Assembly: GCA_019648995.1 (NCBI GenBank)
Contig: BLXT01002056.1
Location: 222,450-246,794 of the forward strand
DNA: 24,345 nucleotides
Origin: Plakobranchus ocellatus
Lineage: Eukaryota > Mollusca > Gastropoda > Plakobranchidae
Reading direction: 5' to 3'
The notes under the pieces were generated by a model. That model made no database searches and had not been told where the DNA came from. It worked only from the letters and a program-made list of their open reading frames with translations. The position numbers were made by a program, and so were the translations under genes. This document shows positions 9,907 to 19,300 of the stretch, one piece after another. Position 1 is the first letter of the stretch. Every line of letters starts with the position of its first letter.

Positions 9907-12678
9907 TCTATGTATGTATGTATGTATATATATATATACATGTACTAATAAATTGTTTTATATCTCCATAATCACTATTACAGCCCTTTCCTGGTTCCTT
10001 AATGTCTTTGAAATCATTGCATTTCTAGAAATGTTACAGACATGCCAACTAAAGCCCAGTAATTTTTTTACTGCTGAGCAGATTAAGCAGACTCCCAGAT
10101 AGAGAGCAACTTATCTAACTTGTAAATTTTCTTTCCTTTATTTTGTGATTGGATTATTTACACTTGGCTCCAACAGCATTTAATGCTAGCTGTGTTATGA
10201 TTTAATTATCTTGAATGCACCACAAATATTTAAAAAAAAAATCACATTTCCTTTCAAACAGTTTCTAAAAATGTACATCTGATTATTTCAGTCACAAAAC
10301 TTCAAATAGAGACTAATGAATCGATGATGATGAGCAAATTATCCAATCACTGATTTTACAAAAAAAAAAAAAAAAAGGGATACAGAACAGCACAAAATAA
10401 AAGACTGGATGCTTGCTCAAAGTTGGAGTGCAAAACAGCCAGTTCCTATTTATAACTACAGGGCTGACTTGAATTTTCAAATATTAGCCCCCTCAATTAT
10501 TTTTCAAAGTCGGCATCAAATGGCTTTTTTTCTCTACACCCTTTGCAATGTTCAATTTAGAACTGGATGTCTTAAATACTACATAAGTTTGCTGGCTTAG
10601 ACCATTGAAACAGAAGTGGTCTTAAATCATGTACAAAATCTTGTTGATTATACACATTCTTTTATAATTAACTTCTATAGGATGAGATATGTAACATGTG
10701 ATAGGTCATTCCCAGGTGCATGTATATACTGGGGATATACATTGTATTTTTTTTTAAATCCTTGGAACTATTTGGCCTGTGGCAAGCACCATCAATAGTG
10801 ATGGCATAGAAATTTTGCCTCCTGATCACTACTTTAGTTAGGGAGACCATCTGTGGGCAAAACGCCTCAGCCACTTCCTTTGGGGCAGGTTGTCTGAGTT
10901 CAGGGTAATCTGTCCCTGCGGAAAGTTGTGCAAAAAAGTTCCAAAAGTTGCAATGGAAAAGTGCCAAAGTTGGGGGGAAAAGATGCGCTGTACACCAAAA
11001 GTTGCGCTTTAATTTTAAAATAAGCAGTACAGAAAACAAGCTTTTTTCTCACAAAGCAATGGGTCTCACTTATTTTAGATAATCACAATTAGGTATAGTT
11101 TGTCCAAATTGGACTACAATTAAAAAAAAAATGGACACTTTTCGGAATATTATTACCAAAACTTCAAAGATATCATAAATGCCATAAACCAGCAGCTTCA
11201 ATTTAACATTTAGATTAAGGGCCTAGATTTTACTTCACTGTAAAAGTTACACATTAAAAGATTGAAAACAAGCTACATGTGCACATAGCTAGATTCTGTA
11301 TCTCTATGGCTAGACTAGATCTAAATCTTGACATATCGAGAACTCTGGATCTTGTTTCTAGATCAAGATCTGAATACTAGAGTAACTCTGCACTAGTCTA
11401 AGAATGTAGTTAAGTATGAACTTGACAGGGTTTTGTTTTCTTTCATTTGAAGTCATTGAAAAACACTGCACCATAGGCCATCAGCCAGCATTTCCATGCA
11501 ATCTAAGAGCTGATTAAAGTAAACATGAGTTACTGTAACAATGGTTTTGACCCACTGTTACATAAAAAATTTTGTTCTATGTGCAAGTCAAGTTGAAATT
11601 ATAGACCATCAGATAATAATTTTTTTCTCACGCATGCTGGTCTTCATCATGCAGTAAGACTTATAATTATATCAAAGCATTTCGTTTATCTACGTGTATG
11701 CATCTATTGCAAACTTAAAACGCAGTTTTACTTTTTAAAACTTTATCTGCCTCATTGAGTTGATCAGATTGATCTTCTTTGTTAGAATATTTTATATTGA
11801 CTAAAAAAAGGAAGAACTAACAAGATGATAGTGAAGAAGAATAAACAAAATATCTCCCAACACTTCTGCCGAGCCTCCACCACCAGCAGTTCAGGGTCAG
11901 TGATTCCAGGTGTATGACCTGGCCACTGTTACTGACCTAACTCCGCCTCAAACTAAGATATCCTTGGTGTATGCCATGTAGTATTATCAATAAATGGAAA
12001 TGATAAATTTTAAAAAAGTATGATCAGCTAAGGATTTGGTTCTTATTTTTTTCCCATGGGATTACAAAGATTTTTCTTTATCAATATCAGGATGTACTTT
12101 CCTTTAAAAAACCAGTTCATGTAATTGTTTGCACTTTAAGCCTATTTCTTTTACTTTTTGTTTCGTTTTATTTCTAAAGATAATCAAACAAAAATGAGAT
12201 CGTGTGCACAATCCAAAATTAAGAATCTATAATTTTTTATTAGTCTGTTCAATTCTATCTCGGTCTTCAAAATTGATAAGGTCAAAGCTTCTGTACTGTA
12301 AGCTATTGTTAGAAAAGGAAATATCATTGACACAACACAATCATCTTATGCTTTGCTTTTGTTTTCTATTTATGAAATTGTAATATGTTTGTGAAAGTAA
12401 CTTGATAATAACTTCACCTGATATTTCCTACACCTTGAATCTAATTCACCCAAGCGTTTTGTTTTCTTTTACCTCACGTTGCACTTTAGGTATGCCAAAT
12501 ATTTCGTCACACAATGCTTCAAATGCTGGGAATAAATCAAGAGGTATGATTGAGCCAGGAAAGATGGTCAATGATATTTTTTTTTATTTTGTAATGCCAC
12601 ATTTGCTCACTTTTTTCCCTCCTGGACTATGCATTGTATTGTCAATCAAGAACTTTAGTGTTTGTTATTTGTTACTAG

Positions 12679-12756
<78 letters not shown>

Positions 12757-15217
12757 GTATATTTTATATGCACCTATAAAATATTTTGTTGGGTTTGTAA
12801 CTTTAAATTCAGTAAAATTTTTGGCTGTTTTGTCTCAAATTTCCTGCTGTATTGTTCAAACGTCTTTCTTTACCTGTTTCTCCATTTCCTTAACATATCA
12901 ATATCTTTGCTCCAATAATTCATGTCATTTTTACATTTTTCTATCATTTTAACTTTTGAAAGAAGATAAGTGTTTAGTTGGTTATATTCATGTCACTTTC
13001 TCAGGTTATTAGCATGTGTAAATACTTATTTTGAAACGTCCTCTTTCTAGTTTCTCCAGGTCGACAGAATCAAAAGGTATTACCAGCTGCAGGTCCATAC
13101 AGAGGGTAAGTTGTGTACAGAATAAACGATACATAAATATCTGATTTGGTGAAATAAAATAAAAAAAAAAAGCATTGGGTATGTATCTTTCATGACCCTG
13201 CTACAGTCTTTGGAATTTTTATCTTGATAAATTTACACCCGTTTTAGACCTAGGCTACCCTTCAAAGACCACATCATAACCCAGGCACATCTAGATCTGG
13301 ATAAGGTGAGACACAGACTACGTCAAGTGCACATATACACATATCAAGAAGGAAGAAGTAGAATCCCATAACAGGTGCCTGGTCCTTCATAGACATTACT
13401 GATTTCATTGATTAGCCGTGCCAAATAAAATGTAGCACCTTTAGTGTTGAATACATAGCAAATATTACAATATCATTTGGCTGTGACAGCATGGTTTTCA
13501 ATTTAAAGCTATCCTCACATAAAATTAAAAACAAAAAAACACTTTGTCCTGCCTATTGCCCATAAATGCAAACCTAAAAGAATCATCACCTTCTGCCCAC
13601 CTCTATCCCTCCATCCCTTCCCAATCAAATAATAACATTGGCATAAGTTGCCAAACCCATTTCTCGTTCTTATCATTTCGCACATAGACATTCTCTAAAA
13701 AAAAAAATAAATAAAATCTAGGCATCAAGCTTTTAAATTTTTCTATTTCAATCACTTGCATTGTGTTAAAATTTCCTTTTGTTTCCCTAAAAAAAAATAC
13801 TACTTGAAATAAAAAAAACTTAATGCCTACCCCCATAACGAATTGCACATTTTTATGCATCTACCTGTTAATATTCATATTTCTGAGTTAGGCGGATTTT
13901 GAGATTATACTGTTCCTTTATATTTTGGCCTAGCTCAATTATTCGTAGGTGAAGCACAATCCTCAAACATGTGTCCCTAAAATCCTATGAGAAAGAGAGA
14001 GAAAGAAAGGGGGGGGGGGGGGGNNNNNNNNNNNNNNNNNNNNNNAGAACCTTTTCTTTCAGTCTGCACATTTTTATACCATTCTCTGTATAGCCTTTTC
14101 AGTCTCTTCTTACAATTTTACCTAACAGTACCATTTTACTCATACACTTTTGTGCAGCAATAAAAGAAAAATGTGTGTAACATCTAGGTTTATTCCTGTC
14201 AAATTCCAACTATTTTCTACCCTACAGTAAGGAATTAAGGCTACCTAAATGAGCCTACTGTAAATTTTTATATGCTTTCAAAAGTCTGAAGATGAGCAAT
14301 GCTGCCAAGAGCTGTTTGCACTGCCCTAAATTCTCTAGCTTGTCTGCCCTTCCTGTGTGTTTTTCTAAAGGGCTATAAATAGATTAGATTTATCCACTTT
14401 ATCAAGAACACTTTTATTGATATATTTTTACGTCTTATTATCAGAAATGCTAAGGTCACCGCAATGGAGGAGACAGTTTCGCGAGCTCTGTATGAAGAAA
14501 AAGAACAAGAATGTCTTGCTAAAGAAGAAACTATACAAGTAAGATAAACGAGCTCTTTTGTCATGTTGCATTTATATATGTAATGTGATGAATCACTATA
14601 ATTTTATATTTTAATTTTTCCCTCTGGAATAGAAAAAAAAGCATATTGAAAGTGTATTCACTGTCATCCAGTACTGGTTTTTAAATTTGAAGTATTATAT
14701 TTTTCTGAAGCATAGCTGTATATCTGTCCTTAAGATATACTTGCCAATTGCTTACTTACATGTTAAACTTCCTTTTTTTGTTGTTAAACTCCTTTAGTTT
14801 ATAATAATAAAAATATTTTTTTTTATTATTTATAAGAAGCATGATTTGAGTACTTGATTACACGACTTTTAATATGCTTTATACTCTTCACTTATACATT
14901 TGAAATCTGGTGATTATCCATATCTAAAAGTATTCACACTTTTATTTTTCAGCCAGTTTTGGAAAATAACCATGTCTTAAGTTTTTCCTTATAAGGCTTA
15001 CTTGTTTGATCGTTTGCCTGTCAATTATTTTTTGTTTACATAATGTTAAGCAAAGAATATCTGAAATTACCCTTCCTCTTTTTAAATCTTACAGATTTTA
15101 CAAGCAAAAGTAAGAAGACTGGAACACCTTTTGCACTTAAAAGACATAAGGATAGAAGATTTACAGAGCCGCTTTGAAAATACCAGACCCACAGGAAAAG
15201 TTGTTGTAAAGAGATAG
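1923..15217 (+). CDS. SPEF1: SPEF1/CLAMP, sperm flagellar protein 1 (whole gene, start to stop, spliced)
   Basis: SPEF1 (CLAMP) is a CH-domain protein that binds and bundles microtubules. It acts in the central apparatus of motile cilia and sperm flagella and in planar-polarised epithelial microtubule arrays. The model joins 1923-2058, one of 5394-5505 or 7645-7756, 9391-9650, 12490-12543, 13051-13105, 14445-14538 and 15095-15217, giving 834 nt and 277 residues (vertebrate SPEF1 is about 236). The CH domain (CH_2 type) spans about residues 18-125 and begins with LYSWVDKIPLSRPKRN (22-37) and RDFSDG (40-45). A Ser/Asn/Pro-rich linker covers about 130-206. The C-terminal coiled coil, about 214-266, contains the family hallmark AKEET(I)QILQAKVRRLEHLL. 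An in-frame TAA at 1911 limits upstream extension; Met1 has A at -3, and Met8 (1944) is a possible alternative start. Identification is firm; isoform use is inferred. Confidence 0.95.
2844..2855. repeat. Target-site duplication, left copy
   Basis: CATAGGAGATTT here is repeated exactly at 3192-3203, flanking the retrotransposon fragment between them. A 12-bp perfect duplication abutting a simple-repeat tail is what target-primed reverse transcription leaves. Confidence 0.9.
2856..3191 (-). mobile_element. 5'-truncated non-LTR retrotransposon (RTE-like), reverse transcriptase C-terminus
   Basis: A 336-bp insertion on the minus strand, bounded by the 12-bp target-site duplication. The 3' end is a (TGA)n tail (2856-2872), as in RTE-type and related non-LTR elements that end in short tandem repeats instead of poly(A). 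The 5' end stops abruptly inside the ORF at 3191, the usual 5' truncation of these elements. It sits in intron 1 of SPEF1, antisense to the gene. The intact reading frame and perfect duplication suggest a fairly recent insertion (inference). The exact clade (RTE, CR1 or Jockey) cannot be fixed from the tail alone. Confidence 0.88.
2870..3191 (-). pseudogene. Reverse transcriptase C-terminal fragment of the retrotransposon
   Basis: The open frame from the insertion boundary to TGA encodes about 106 residues of the region downstream of the polymerase domain. The order is PWT..RTNEEVL-like text, then RRRQAKFVGHIMRR, then GKRSRGRQREKMLDG, then a Trp-rich end (ESWDRENWKDM). These motifs are typical of the C-terminal tail of animal non-LTR retrotransposon polyproteins. 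The endonuclease, the catalytic FADD box and the rest of the ORF are absent, so it is a dead fragment. Its stop codon is the first TGA of the (TGA)n tail. An ATG upstream in the flank (to 3214) extends the frame only by chance. Confidence 0.85.
3192..3203. repeat. Target-site duplication, right copy
   Basis: CATAGGAGATTT, identical to 2844-2855. It marks the 5' (truncated) boundary of the minus-strand retrotransposon insertion. Confidence 0.9.
3504..3601. repeat. 49-bp tandem duplication, two copies
   Basis: Unit 1 (3504-3552) and unit 2 (3553-3601) align end to end. They differ mainly at TCGTCAT/TCATCAT and CTGTTAC/CTGTGAC and at the A-rich end. Each unit contains TATTATGATAGTGAACATC and ends AAGAAAAAAGA. 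It is intronic; no coding role is seen. Confidence 0.9.
5394..5505 (+). CDS. SPEF1: SPEF1 coding exon 2a (alternative CH-domain exon, first copy)
   Basis: 112 bp encoding residues 46-83 of the CH domain, in phase 1 and out phase 2. The acceptor is TTGTTTATTTCAG and the donor GTGAAT. It codes V-M-I-A-E-L at the start, HNYTPAN in the middle and LDNWMQLN-R at the end, which are the core helix and NW motif of the SPEF1 CH domain. It has no stop, is the same length as exon 2b, and is 17/38 identical to it. Where 2b has Lys53 and Lys58 this copy has Asn53 and His58, which changes charge on the domain. It is expected to be used instead of 2b, never with it, because two copies shift the frame. Confidence 0.87.
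5506..7644 (+). other. Intron between the two alternative exon 2 copies (2,139 bp)
   Basis: AT-rich with many A and T runs. No third exon copy, mobile element or other gene was recognised. The open frame at 7104-7328 lacks splice context and family motifs. At 2.1 kb it is too long for the simple branch-point-crowding mechanism of exon exclusion, so any exclusivity must rely on other means, including frame loss when both are joined. Confidence 0.75.
7645..7756 (+). CDS. SPEF1: SPEF1 coding exon 2b (alternative CH-domain exon, second copy)
   Basis: 112 bp encoding residues 46-83, in phase 1 and out phase 2, so interchangeable with 5394-5505. The acceptor is TTTGTTCTCTGCAG and the donor GTGATC. 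It codes VLVAEVVKHFMPK at the start, a DVHNYTSGS centre and a MQNWF.LNR end. From memory, its first half (VLVAEV, K53, PK) is closer to vertebrate SPEF1 than exon 2a is, while the YTPAN stretch of 2a is closer in the middle. It probably represents the canonical isoform, but sequence alone cannot show which form predominates. Confidence 0.9.
8341..8412. repeat. 36-bp imperfect tandem duplication
   Basis: AATCTTGGCTGGATGCAAAG at 8341 recurs 36 bp later in diverged form (AATCTTGAGTGATTGCAGAG), each followed by TATTTAC. Two copies only, intronic. Confidence 0.7.
8443..8479. repeat. (AT)n microsatellite
   Basis: A nearly pure TA dinucleotide tract, preceded by TATAAATA variants and followed by a T run. 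The minus-strand open frame over it is low-complexity. Confidence 0.93.
8770..9048. mobile_element. Small putative non-autonomous element with 12-bp terminal inverted repeats
   Basis: CAGGCATGGGAA at 8770-8781 is the exact reverse complement of TTCCCATGCCTG at 9037-9048, and the next three inward bases match at two positions. The 279-bp interior is GC-richer than the intron around it and has no complete transposase. The terminal symmetry suggests a MITE-like element or fold-back repeat. No convincing target-site duplication is seen; a TA lies at 8767-8768 and at 9049-9050. The 103-residue minus-strand open frame here has no recognised motif and is not called as a gene. Confidence 0.5.
9391..9650 (+). 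CDS. SPEF1: SPEF1 coding exon 3 (end of CH domain and linker start, residues 83-169)
   Basis: It begins by completing the split Arg83, then reads KVFTKLNFQLTEDLIREL, matching the R-K-V-x-x-x-LNF motif that follows the NW helix in SPEF1. The helix GLVERFLMQLRSKIE (107-121) closes the CH domain. The rest is a polar Ser/Asn/Lys linker (about 126-169). The donor GTGAGT at 9651 is strong, leaving phase 1. If the intron is retained the frame continues S-E-C-V-V-A and stops at 9668-9670, which would give a protein with the CH domain but no coiled coil. Confidence 0.93.
9839..9943. repeat. Compound microsatellite (CT)n-(TATG)n-(TA)n
   Basis: About 50 bp of CT dinucleotide are followed by TATG tetranucleotides, then TA repeats, ending in ACATGTA. 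The same order of units recurs at 12676-12765. Confidence 0.95.
10895..11012. repeat. Degenerate AAAAGTTG-rich repeat patch
   Basis: AAAGTTG, AAAAGTTCC, AAAAGTTGC, AAAAGTGCC and AAAAGTTGCGC recur at irregular short spacing. The patch is GC-richer than its surroundings. It loosely resembles the interior of the element at 8770-9048 (GTCC..CGGAAA-like text, GCGCAGAAATTG), so it may be a decayed relative. It is not a confirmed family. Confidence 0.35.
12490..12543 (+). CDS. SPEF1: SPEF1 coding exon 4 (linker, residues 170-187)
   Basis: A 54-bp microexon-like segment between a CACTTTAG acceptor and a GTATGA donor, phase 1 to phase 1. It encodes SMPNISSHNASNAGNKSR, a polar Ser/Asn-rich linker with no domain. 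Since 54 is a multiple of three, it can be skipped without losing the frame. It is supported by phase agreement with both neighbours; the linker is poorly conserved in the family, so confidence is lower than for the CH and coiled-coil exons. Confidence 0.75.
12676..12765. repeat. Compound microsatellite (CT)n-TATGTG-(TA)n
   Basis: A CT tract, then TATGTG, a long TA tract, GTATATATACATGTATA. It resembles the array at 9839-9943 in order and orientation. Confidence 0.95.
13051..13105 (+). CDS. SPEF1: SPEF1 coding exon 5 (linker, residues 188-205)
   Basis: 55 bp with acceptor CTCTTTCTAG and donor GTAAGT, phase 1 to phase 2. It encodes VSPGRQNQKVLPAAGPYR and two bases of Gly206. The Pro-rich, PYR-containing text matches the character of the SPEF1 linker just before the coiled coil. 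The strong donor and consistent phase on both sides support it. Confidence 0.85.
14009..14045. other. Poly-G run and 22-N assembly gap
   Basis: A 15-G run (14009-14023), preceded by GA-rich sequence, runs directly into 22 Ns (14024-14045). The gap is in SPEF1 intron 5, so it does not affect the coding exons found. The G tract probably stalled sequencing; true gap length is unknown. Confidence 0.97.
14445..14538 (+). CDS. SPEF1: SPEF1 coding exon 6 (coiled-coil N-terminal half, residues 206-237)
   Basis: 94 bp with acceptor TCTTATTATCAG and donor GTAAGA, phase 2 to phase 0. It encodes Gly206 and a charged helix ending EEKEQECLAKEETIQ. The K-E-Q-E..LA..E-T-(I/V)-Q pattern is a conserved SPEF1 feature at the beginning of its C-terminal coiled coil, thought to support dimerisation. 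Confidence 0.93.
15095..15217 (+). CDS. SPEF1: SPEF1 coding exon 7 (coiled-coil C-terminal half and stop, residues 238-277)
   Basis: It starts after a CTTTTTAAATCTTACAG acceptor, phase 0. It reads ILQAKVRRLEHLLHLKDIRI then EDLQSRF, the most conserved C-terminal motif of SPEF1, with heptad leucines at 239, 246, 249/250 and 260. It ends with a short basic tail (TGKVVVKR) and TAG at 15215-15217. Confidence 0.95.
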   Translation: MLQAKVRRLEHLLHLKDIRIEDLQSRFENTRPTGKVVVKR

Positions 15218-16010
15218 ACCTTTGTCCAGAGGAACATAGTCTGTTTGTGTGTGTGCAAGTGTTGCTGTCTTTTTACAGCCCAGTCATTTGATCTACAGCA
15301 AGGATATTGAACTTTAATACTAAGATGAATCATATTGTAACACATATTAAATAGGCATGCAAATAACTGGCTCAAAAACATGCAGCAGTTCCTTGATGTA
15401 ATGAGGCAATTGGTTATTAATCAATATTTGAAATTAGGTTTGTTCTCATAGCAGCAAAGAAGCCTCTGAAAAAGGAATGAAATGGATGAGCTTAATGCCA
15501 TAATTACACAGTACTTAGCACCCATCTATTTATCATTGCTCACATTCATCATATATGATTTGTTTTTGTTAAATGTATTTATCTTTCTAGTTTTAGGAAT
15601 ATCGAATTTATGGTTAAAATTTGCTTGCAAAAGAGCCACCATTGGGAGGTCTACTGACTCATGCAAAAACAGCACAAACAATTTGCCACCTGAACATAAG
15701 CATTACTGAACCTTTTCTTTATAGTATTTCTGCTTTACATTGATCAAGAGCTTTTTTTTTTTCTAATAAGGTCAATTGTAATCCCTTTTACAGAATCAAA
15801 AGTTGGCATTTGAAACAATAATGACAATTATTTACACTTGATGTGATTTATCTAGATTAGATTTATTACAGTTACTGCAACTCATAAGCATAATCTGCTG
15901 ATTGTTTTGAAGCAAACAAGATGTGCAGAAAAATCCAACATGGATCCAGATGATTACACTGGTCTAGATTTTGATGATCCATAATTTTTCCTACAATTCT
16001 AATTCCCTTA
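15218..16010 (+). other. SPEF1 3' UTR (start)
   Basis: No coding gene follows the stop. A variant polyadenylation signal ATTAAA is at 15346-15351; the next canonical AATAAA is at 17255-17260, with another at 17467-17472. The transcript end cannot be chosen from sequence alone. The 75-residue open frame at 15482-15709 is hydrophobic and AT-driven, without family motifs, and is not called. Confidence 0.5.
15346..15351 (+). terminator. Candidate polyadenylation signal ATTAAA
   Basis: The first recognisable poly(A) hexamer after the SPEF1 stop, 129 bp downstream. It is the common variant hexamer, and no strong GU-rich element was seen right after it. Confidence 0.3.
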
Positions 16011-16019
16011 TTATAGAAA

Positions 16020-16325
16020 CACGCGCTCGGTTTTTTAGGCCTCGCTGTGTTTCTCGGGCTGGTTGGGGCCGCCCTTTTAAATTATGGCTCGTTGTGAGGA
16101 CCATGTTTAGGGAGAGTAGGGCTAATTTTTTCACCCAGGGTTGTTGGCTCAACGGGAGTCAATCCCCAGCCCCAAGGGGTTGCGATCGGTCAAACTAAAT
16201 CCTCTTTAGTGAAGCCATGTCTAGGAATAACGGTCATGTTAGACTTTGAGAGACGGTCATGTTAGACTTGTCCCCGTTGGCGCTACCCAGGTCGAACCAC
16301 GTGGAGGTGGGGACGTACGACCCCC
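16020..16325. repeat. GC-richer unknown interspersed block with 23-bp-period direct repeat
   Basis: A sharp rise in GC within AT-rich DNA. ACGGTCATGTTAGACTT occurs at 16230-16246 and again at 16253-16269 (period 23). On the minus strand GGATTGACTCC matches 9 of 11 positions of a pol III B-box (GGTTCGANTCC), but no good A-box precedes it and no poly(A)-like tail defines an end. It may be an old SINE or another repeat; no protein domain is recognised in either strand. Confidence 0.4.
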
Positions 16326-16329
16326 ATAA

Positions 16330-19300
16330 TTTTTCCAAAACTAAAGTATAAACTTTTTTTTTTTTTTTAATACAAAAAAATTTATGTGTCAAATTATGTA
16401 ATTTCTGAAGTAAAAGATTTAAGATTGAATTTATGTATATGAAATTTATTAATGATTTATTCATCTTTGTATTTATTTATTTATTTTTTTTCTTCTGATA
16501 TTAATTTTTTTAAACTCTCAAAACATGCGTCAGTCCTGAAGGAATAGACAAGGTAAAAACTGTTAGAACCAAGCGAGTTTAAAGTTTCTAGATGAAGAAA
16601 AGCAGTTAATTCTGCTGAACATGAGTGAGAATGTTTGAAATTGTGTAAATATTTGTACACATAATAATATATCCTGGTCGTAAGTAAGTAATCCAGATAA
16701 GTTTTAGCTTGAGGTAAAGCTCGTACTGATACAATCCAATGTGAATCATTCCTGGTTGTCGCAAAGCCAAAATGTCATATAATTCTTTTTATTTACCTTA
16801 GCTCTTTTTCTTTTTTTTTTTCTTTGCGTTTTCGTAGATTGCTTTCATTTTGTCAATTCAGAAATCTTAGCATCCATTGAAGCAGGTTTTTGTTTATATG
16901 ACAGAAGCAGAAAGTTTGTAAATGATTGCATTTTCCCACATAAACATCTTGGTATCTGTCACACAAAACAAGTCAACTTTTATGTCTGTATGTCTTAATT
17001 TAAATCAATCTCTTTCATTCAAGATGAAACAGTGAACATTGCTGAATGTGCAGACAGTCTAGAACTTTACATAGGAAAATGAGTCATTTTTAAACCCTCT
17101 TGTGCACAGTTTTCATTTAAACGTAAACAAATAGATCTGCCACTCAACTCATTTTGTGGCACTGATAAATGCTTATCTAGTAAATGCATATATTAAGTAA
17201 AAATTATTCAAAGTTCAGGTAGAAAAAAAAAATAACGCAAATACATGTAGGTTGAATAAAATGATTAGTAAAAATATTTTTAAAATCTCCCGATGGCTAG
17301 AAAAAAAGCAAAACTTTGGATCAAAAGAACATTTACGTCTTCCTTTCACCAACTCTTTTTATATGGTGAGAGTTTTTTCTGAAAATTCCTGCATATTGTT
17401 GATTACATTTTTTTTTTCATGTTTGTTGGTCCTGGCTACCTAATATTTATCGAAATGGGGTATTGGAATAAATTCTAATGCATCATAACATTTTACCATG
17501 AGCTCATTCTGTAATTGTCTCTCTATGAATTATGTAAAGGTTATACATGTATTATCATATAGCTAAGCTATTCTCTGTCTTTAAAGAAAATTCTTAATCA
17601 TAAGTAATGGAGGCAGCATATGGATGAAGTCACATCAGGTAACTTTCATGTGCAAGTTAGTGAAAGAAAGATAGATGGACCTAAATCAGATTGTTTACTT
17701 TGACCTGCCTAAGTATGACTTTAGTTCAACCCATTTTTTAATCCATGTTATAAAGAAAATGAAAAGGAAAGGAACAAAAGAGCACAGAAATGAAATAATC
17801 TATTGGGAAATTTTGAATGAATAGGCTTCGAACTTTTAGTTTTTGATTCTTAACTCTTGTTATGAGACAAGTCCCAATCGAATGAGTTTATTTAAGAAAA
17901 AGGTCTTGAAATGGAAAGGACAAATATTTATAAAGAGATTATACAGAAATTGAAAAATTATGGTTCTTAGTTTGGCTATAACCAACCAATTCATTCAAAA
18001 TGAATTGTTTGTAAGCACAAGCCAGAGACAGATGTATAAAGTAAAATGGAAGAAAATGGCTGGAGATATTGAACTTCAACTTTTTGGAGGGCACAGATTG
18101 TTAAGTGATATCTTTTTTTTTTACTAGCTAAACCATTTTGTTTTTTTTATAAAACCCAACTGTTTTTAAATACACTGCTTTATATCTTATTGGGTAATAC
18201 TATGGGCATTGCTTAATCTGAATTTATTGGAAAAGACTAAAATATTCAAATGATTGAAAAACTTTGATAAATGATGGAATATATTTTCTAGGATGCTTGA
18301 CTCAAGTACGATTTCAGCAAGGGTCTTTGGTCTTCAAGTCCTTTGGTTTGACAGGGGTAACATTTAATGGAAGAATTCTTTTTTATGCTTGAAAAGGATT
18401 GTTTAGTGTAAAGAAGCTAGCAATCATTTAGGGCACAAGTTTTTATAAAAAATCTATAACAATCATGCGAAGTATAGTAACACAAATTTGTCCCTAAACT
18501 TCAAAGATTGTGGCAACTTTTGGCATGAAAAAATTCAAATTTAACTGAAGTCAGTTTCTGATAATCCAAGCACATGTATCAAAAAAAAAAAAAAAAAAGA
18601 AAAGAAAGAAAAAAAATCATTCTGGGGCTAAAATTCAGATTCACGTTAAATTTAGGTTGTTTGATTCACATAATTAGCAGCAACTGTGCCCAACTTCTGT
18701 GGATGATTCATATAATTATTATATCAGTATCTCTAGATGTTCCTAAAAAAAGGTCTAGAAGAAAAAAAAATTGTAATGGGATTAGCAATTACCTAAAATT
18801 AATTTCAAGTAGTAAGATAGCACTAGGAACTTTAGACATGCTGTCTGTTCTACTTTTGAGAAGAATTGACATTGCATTTAAAGTATTCAAAGTTATGGTA
18901 CTCATTAAAATAAAACCTTGAGAAAGATCAATTAGGAAAGGGTATGATTTTAATACTACTCATTTGGACTGATATTAAGACATGCATAGTTAAACGAGGG
19001 CTTCCAAATAATGCAGAAAATATAATTAAATGCAATTAAACGTTTTGTACATAGCCTTGGCCTGCATTTTATTGATTTTCTCTGGTGAAAAACCTGAACG
19101 TTTTAAGCATACTTTATTGTTGGTATGATCCTGAAATCCCTTTGCATGCTTGCAGTATGTTTATTTAGTCTGTTCTGTTCTTTACATTTATACATGTGAA
19201 CAAACTGAATAATCCATTCAGGAATGGATCTTCAGTGAAAATACTATAATGCTGTCCCAGTAAGAAAACATAGTTGTAAATGTCACTTTATAGATGCAAT

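Larger units (their letters stand above)
9651..12489 (+). other. SPEF1 intron 3 (2,839 bp)
   Basis: It contains the (CT)n compound microsatellite near its start, an A run at 10361-10376, the degenerate AAAGTTG-rich patch at about 10900-11010, and a segment rich in TAGATCTAG-type words around 11310-11400. No additional exon or gene was recognised. Confidence 0.75.

Noticed and set aside
10668..11039. 123-residue minus-strand open frame, the longest single-exon-like frame besides the gene
   Set aside because: It overlaps the AAAAGTTG-rich repeat patch and shows no family motif or splice support, so it is treated as chance.
12402..12952. Open frames around SPEF1 exon 4
   Set aside because: One reads through exon 4 in its frame but continues into the CT/TA microsatellite; the other is pure microsatellite translation.
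15482..15709. 75-residue hydrophobic open frame after the SPEF1 stop
   Set aside because: The T-rich composition explains the hydrophobicity; there are no conserved motifs, and it lies in the probable 3' UTR.
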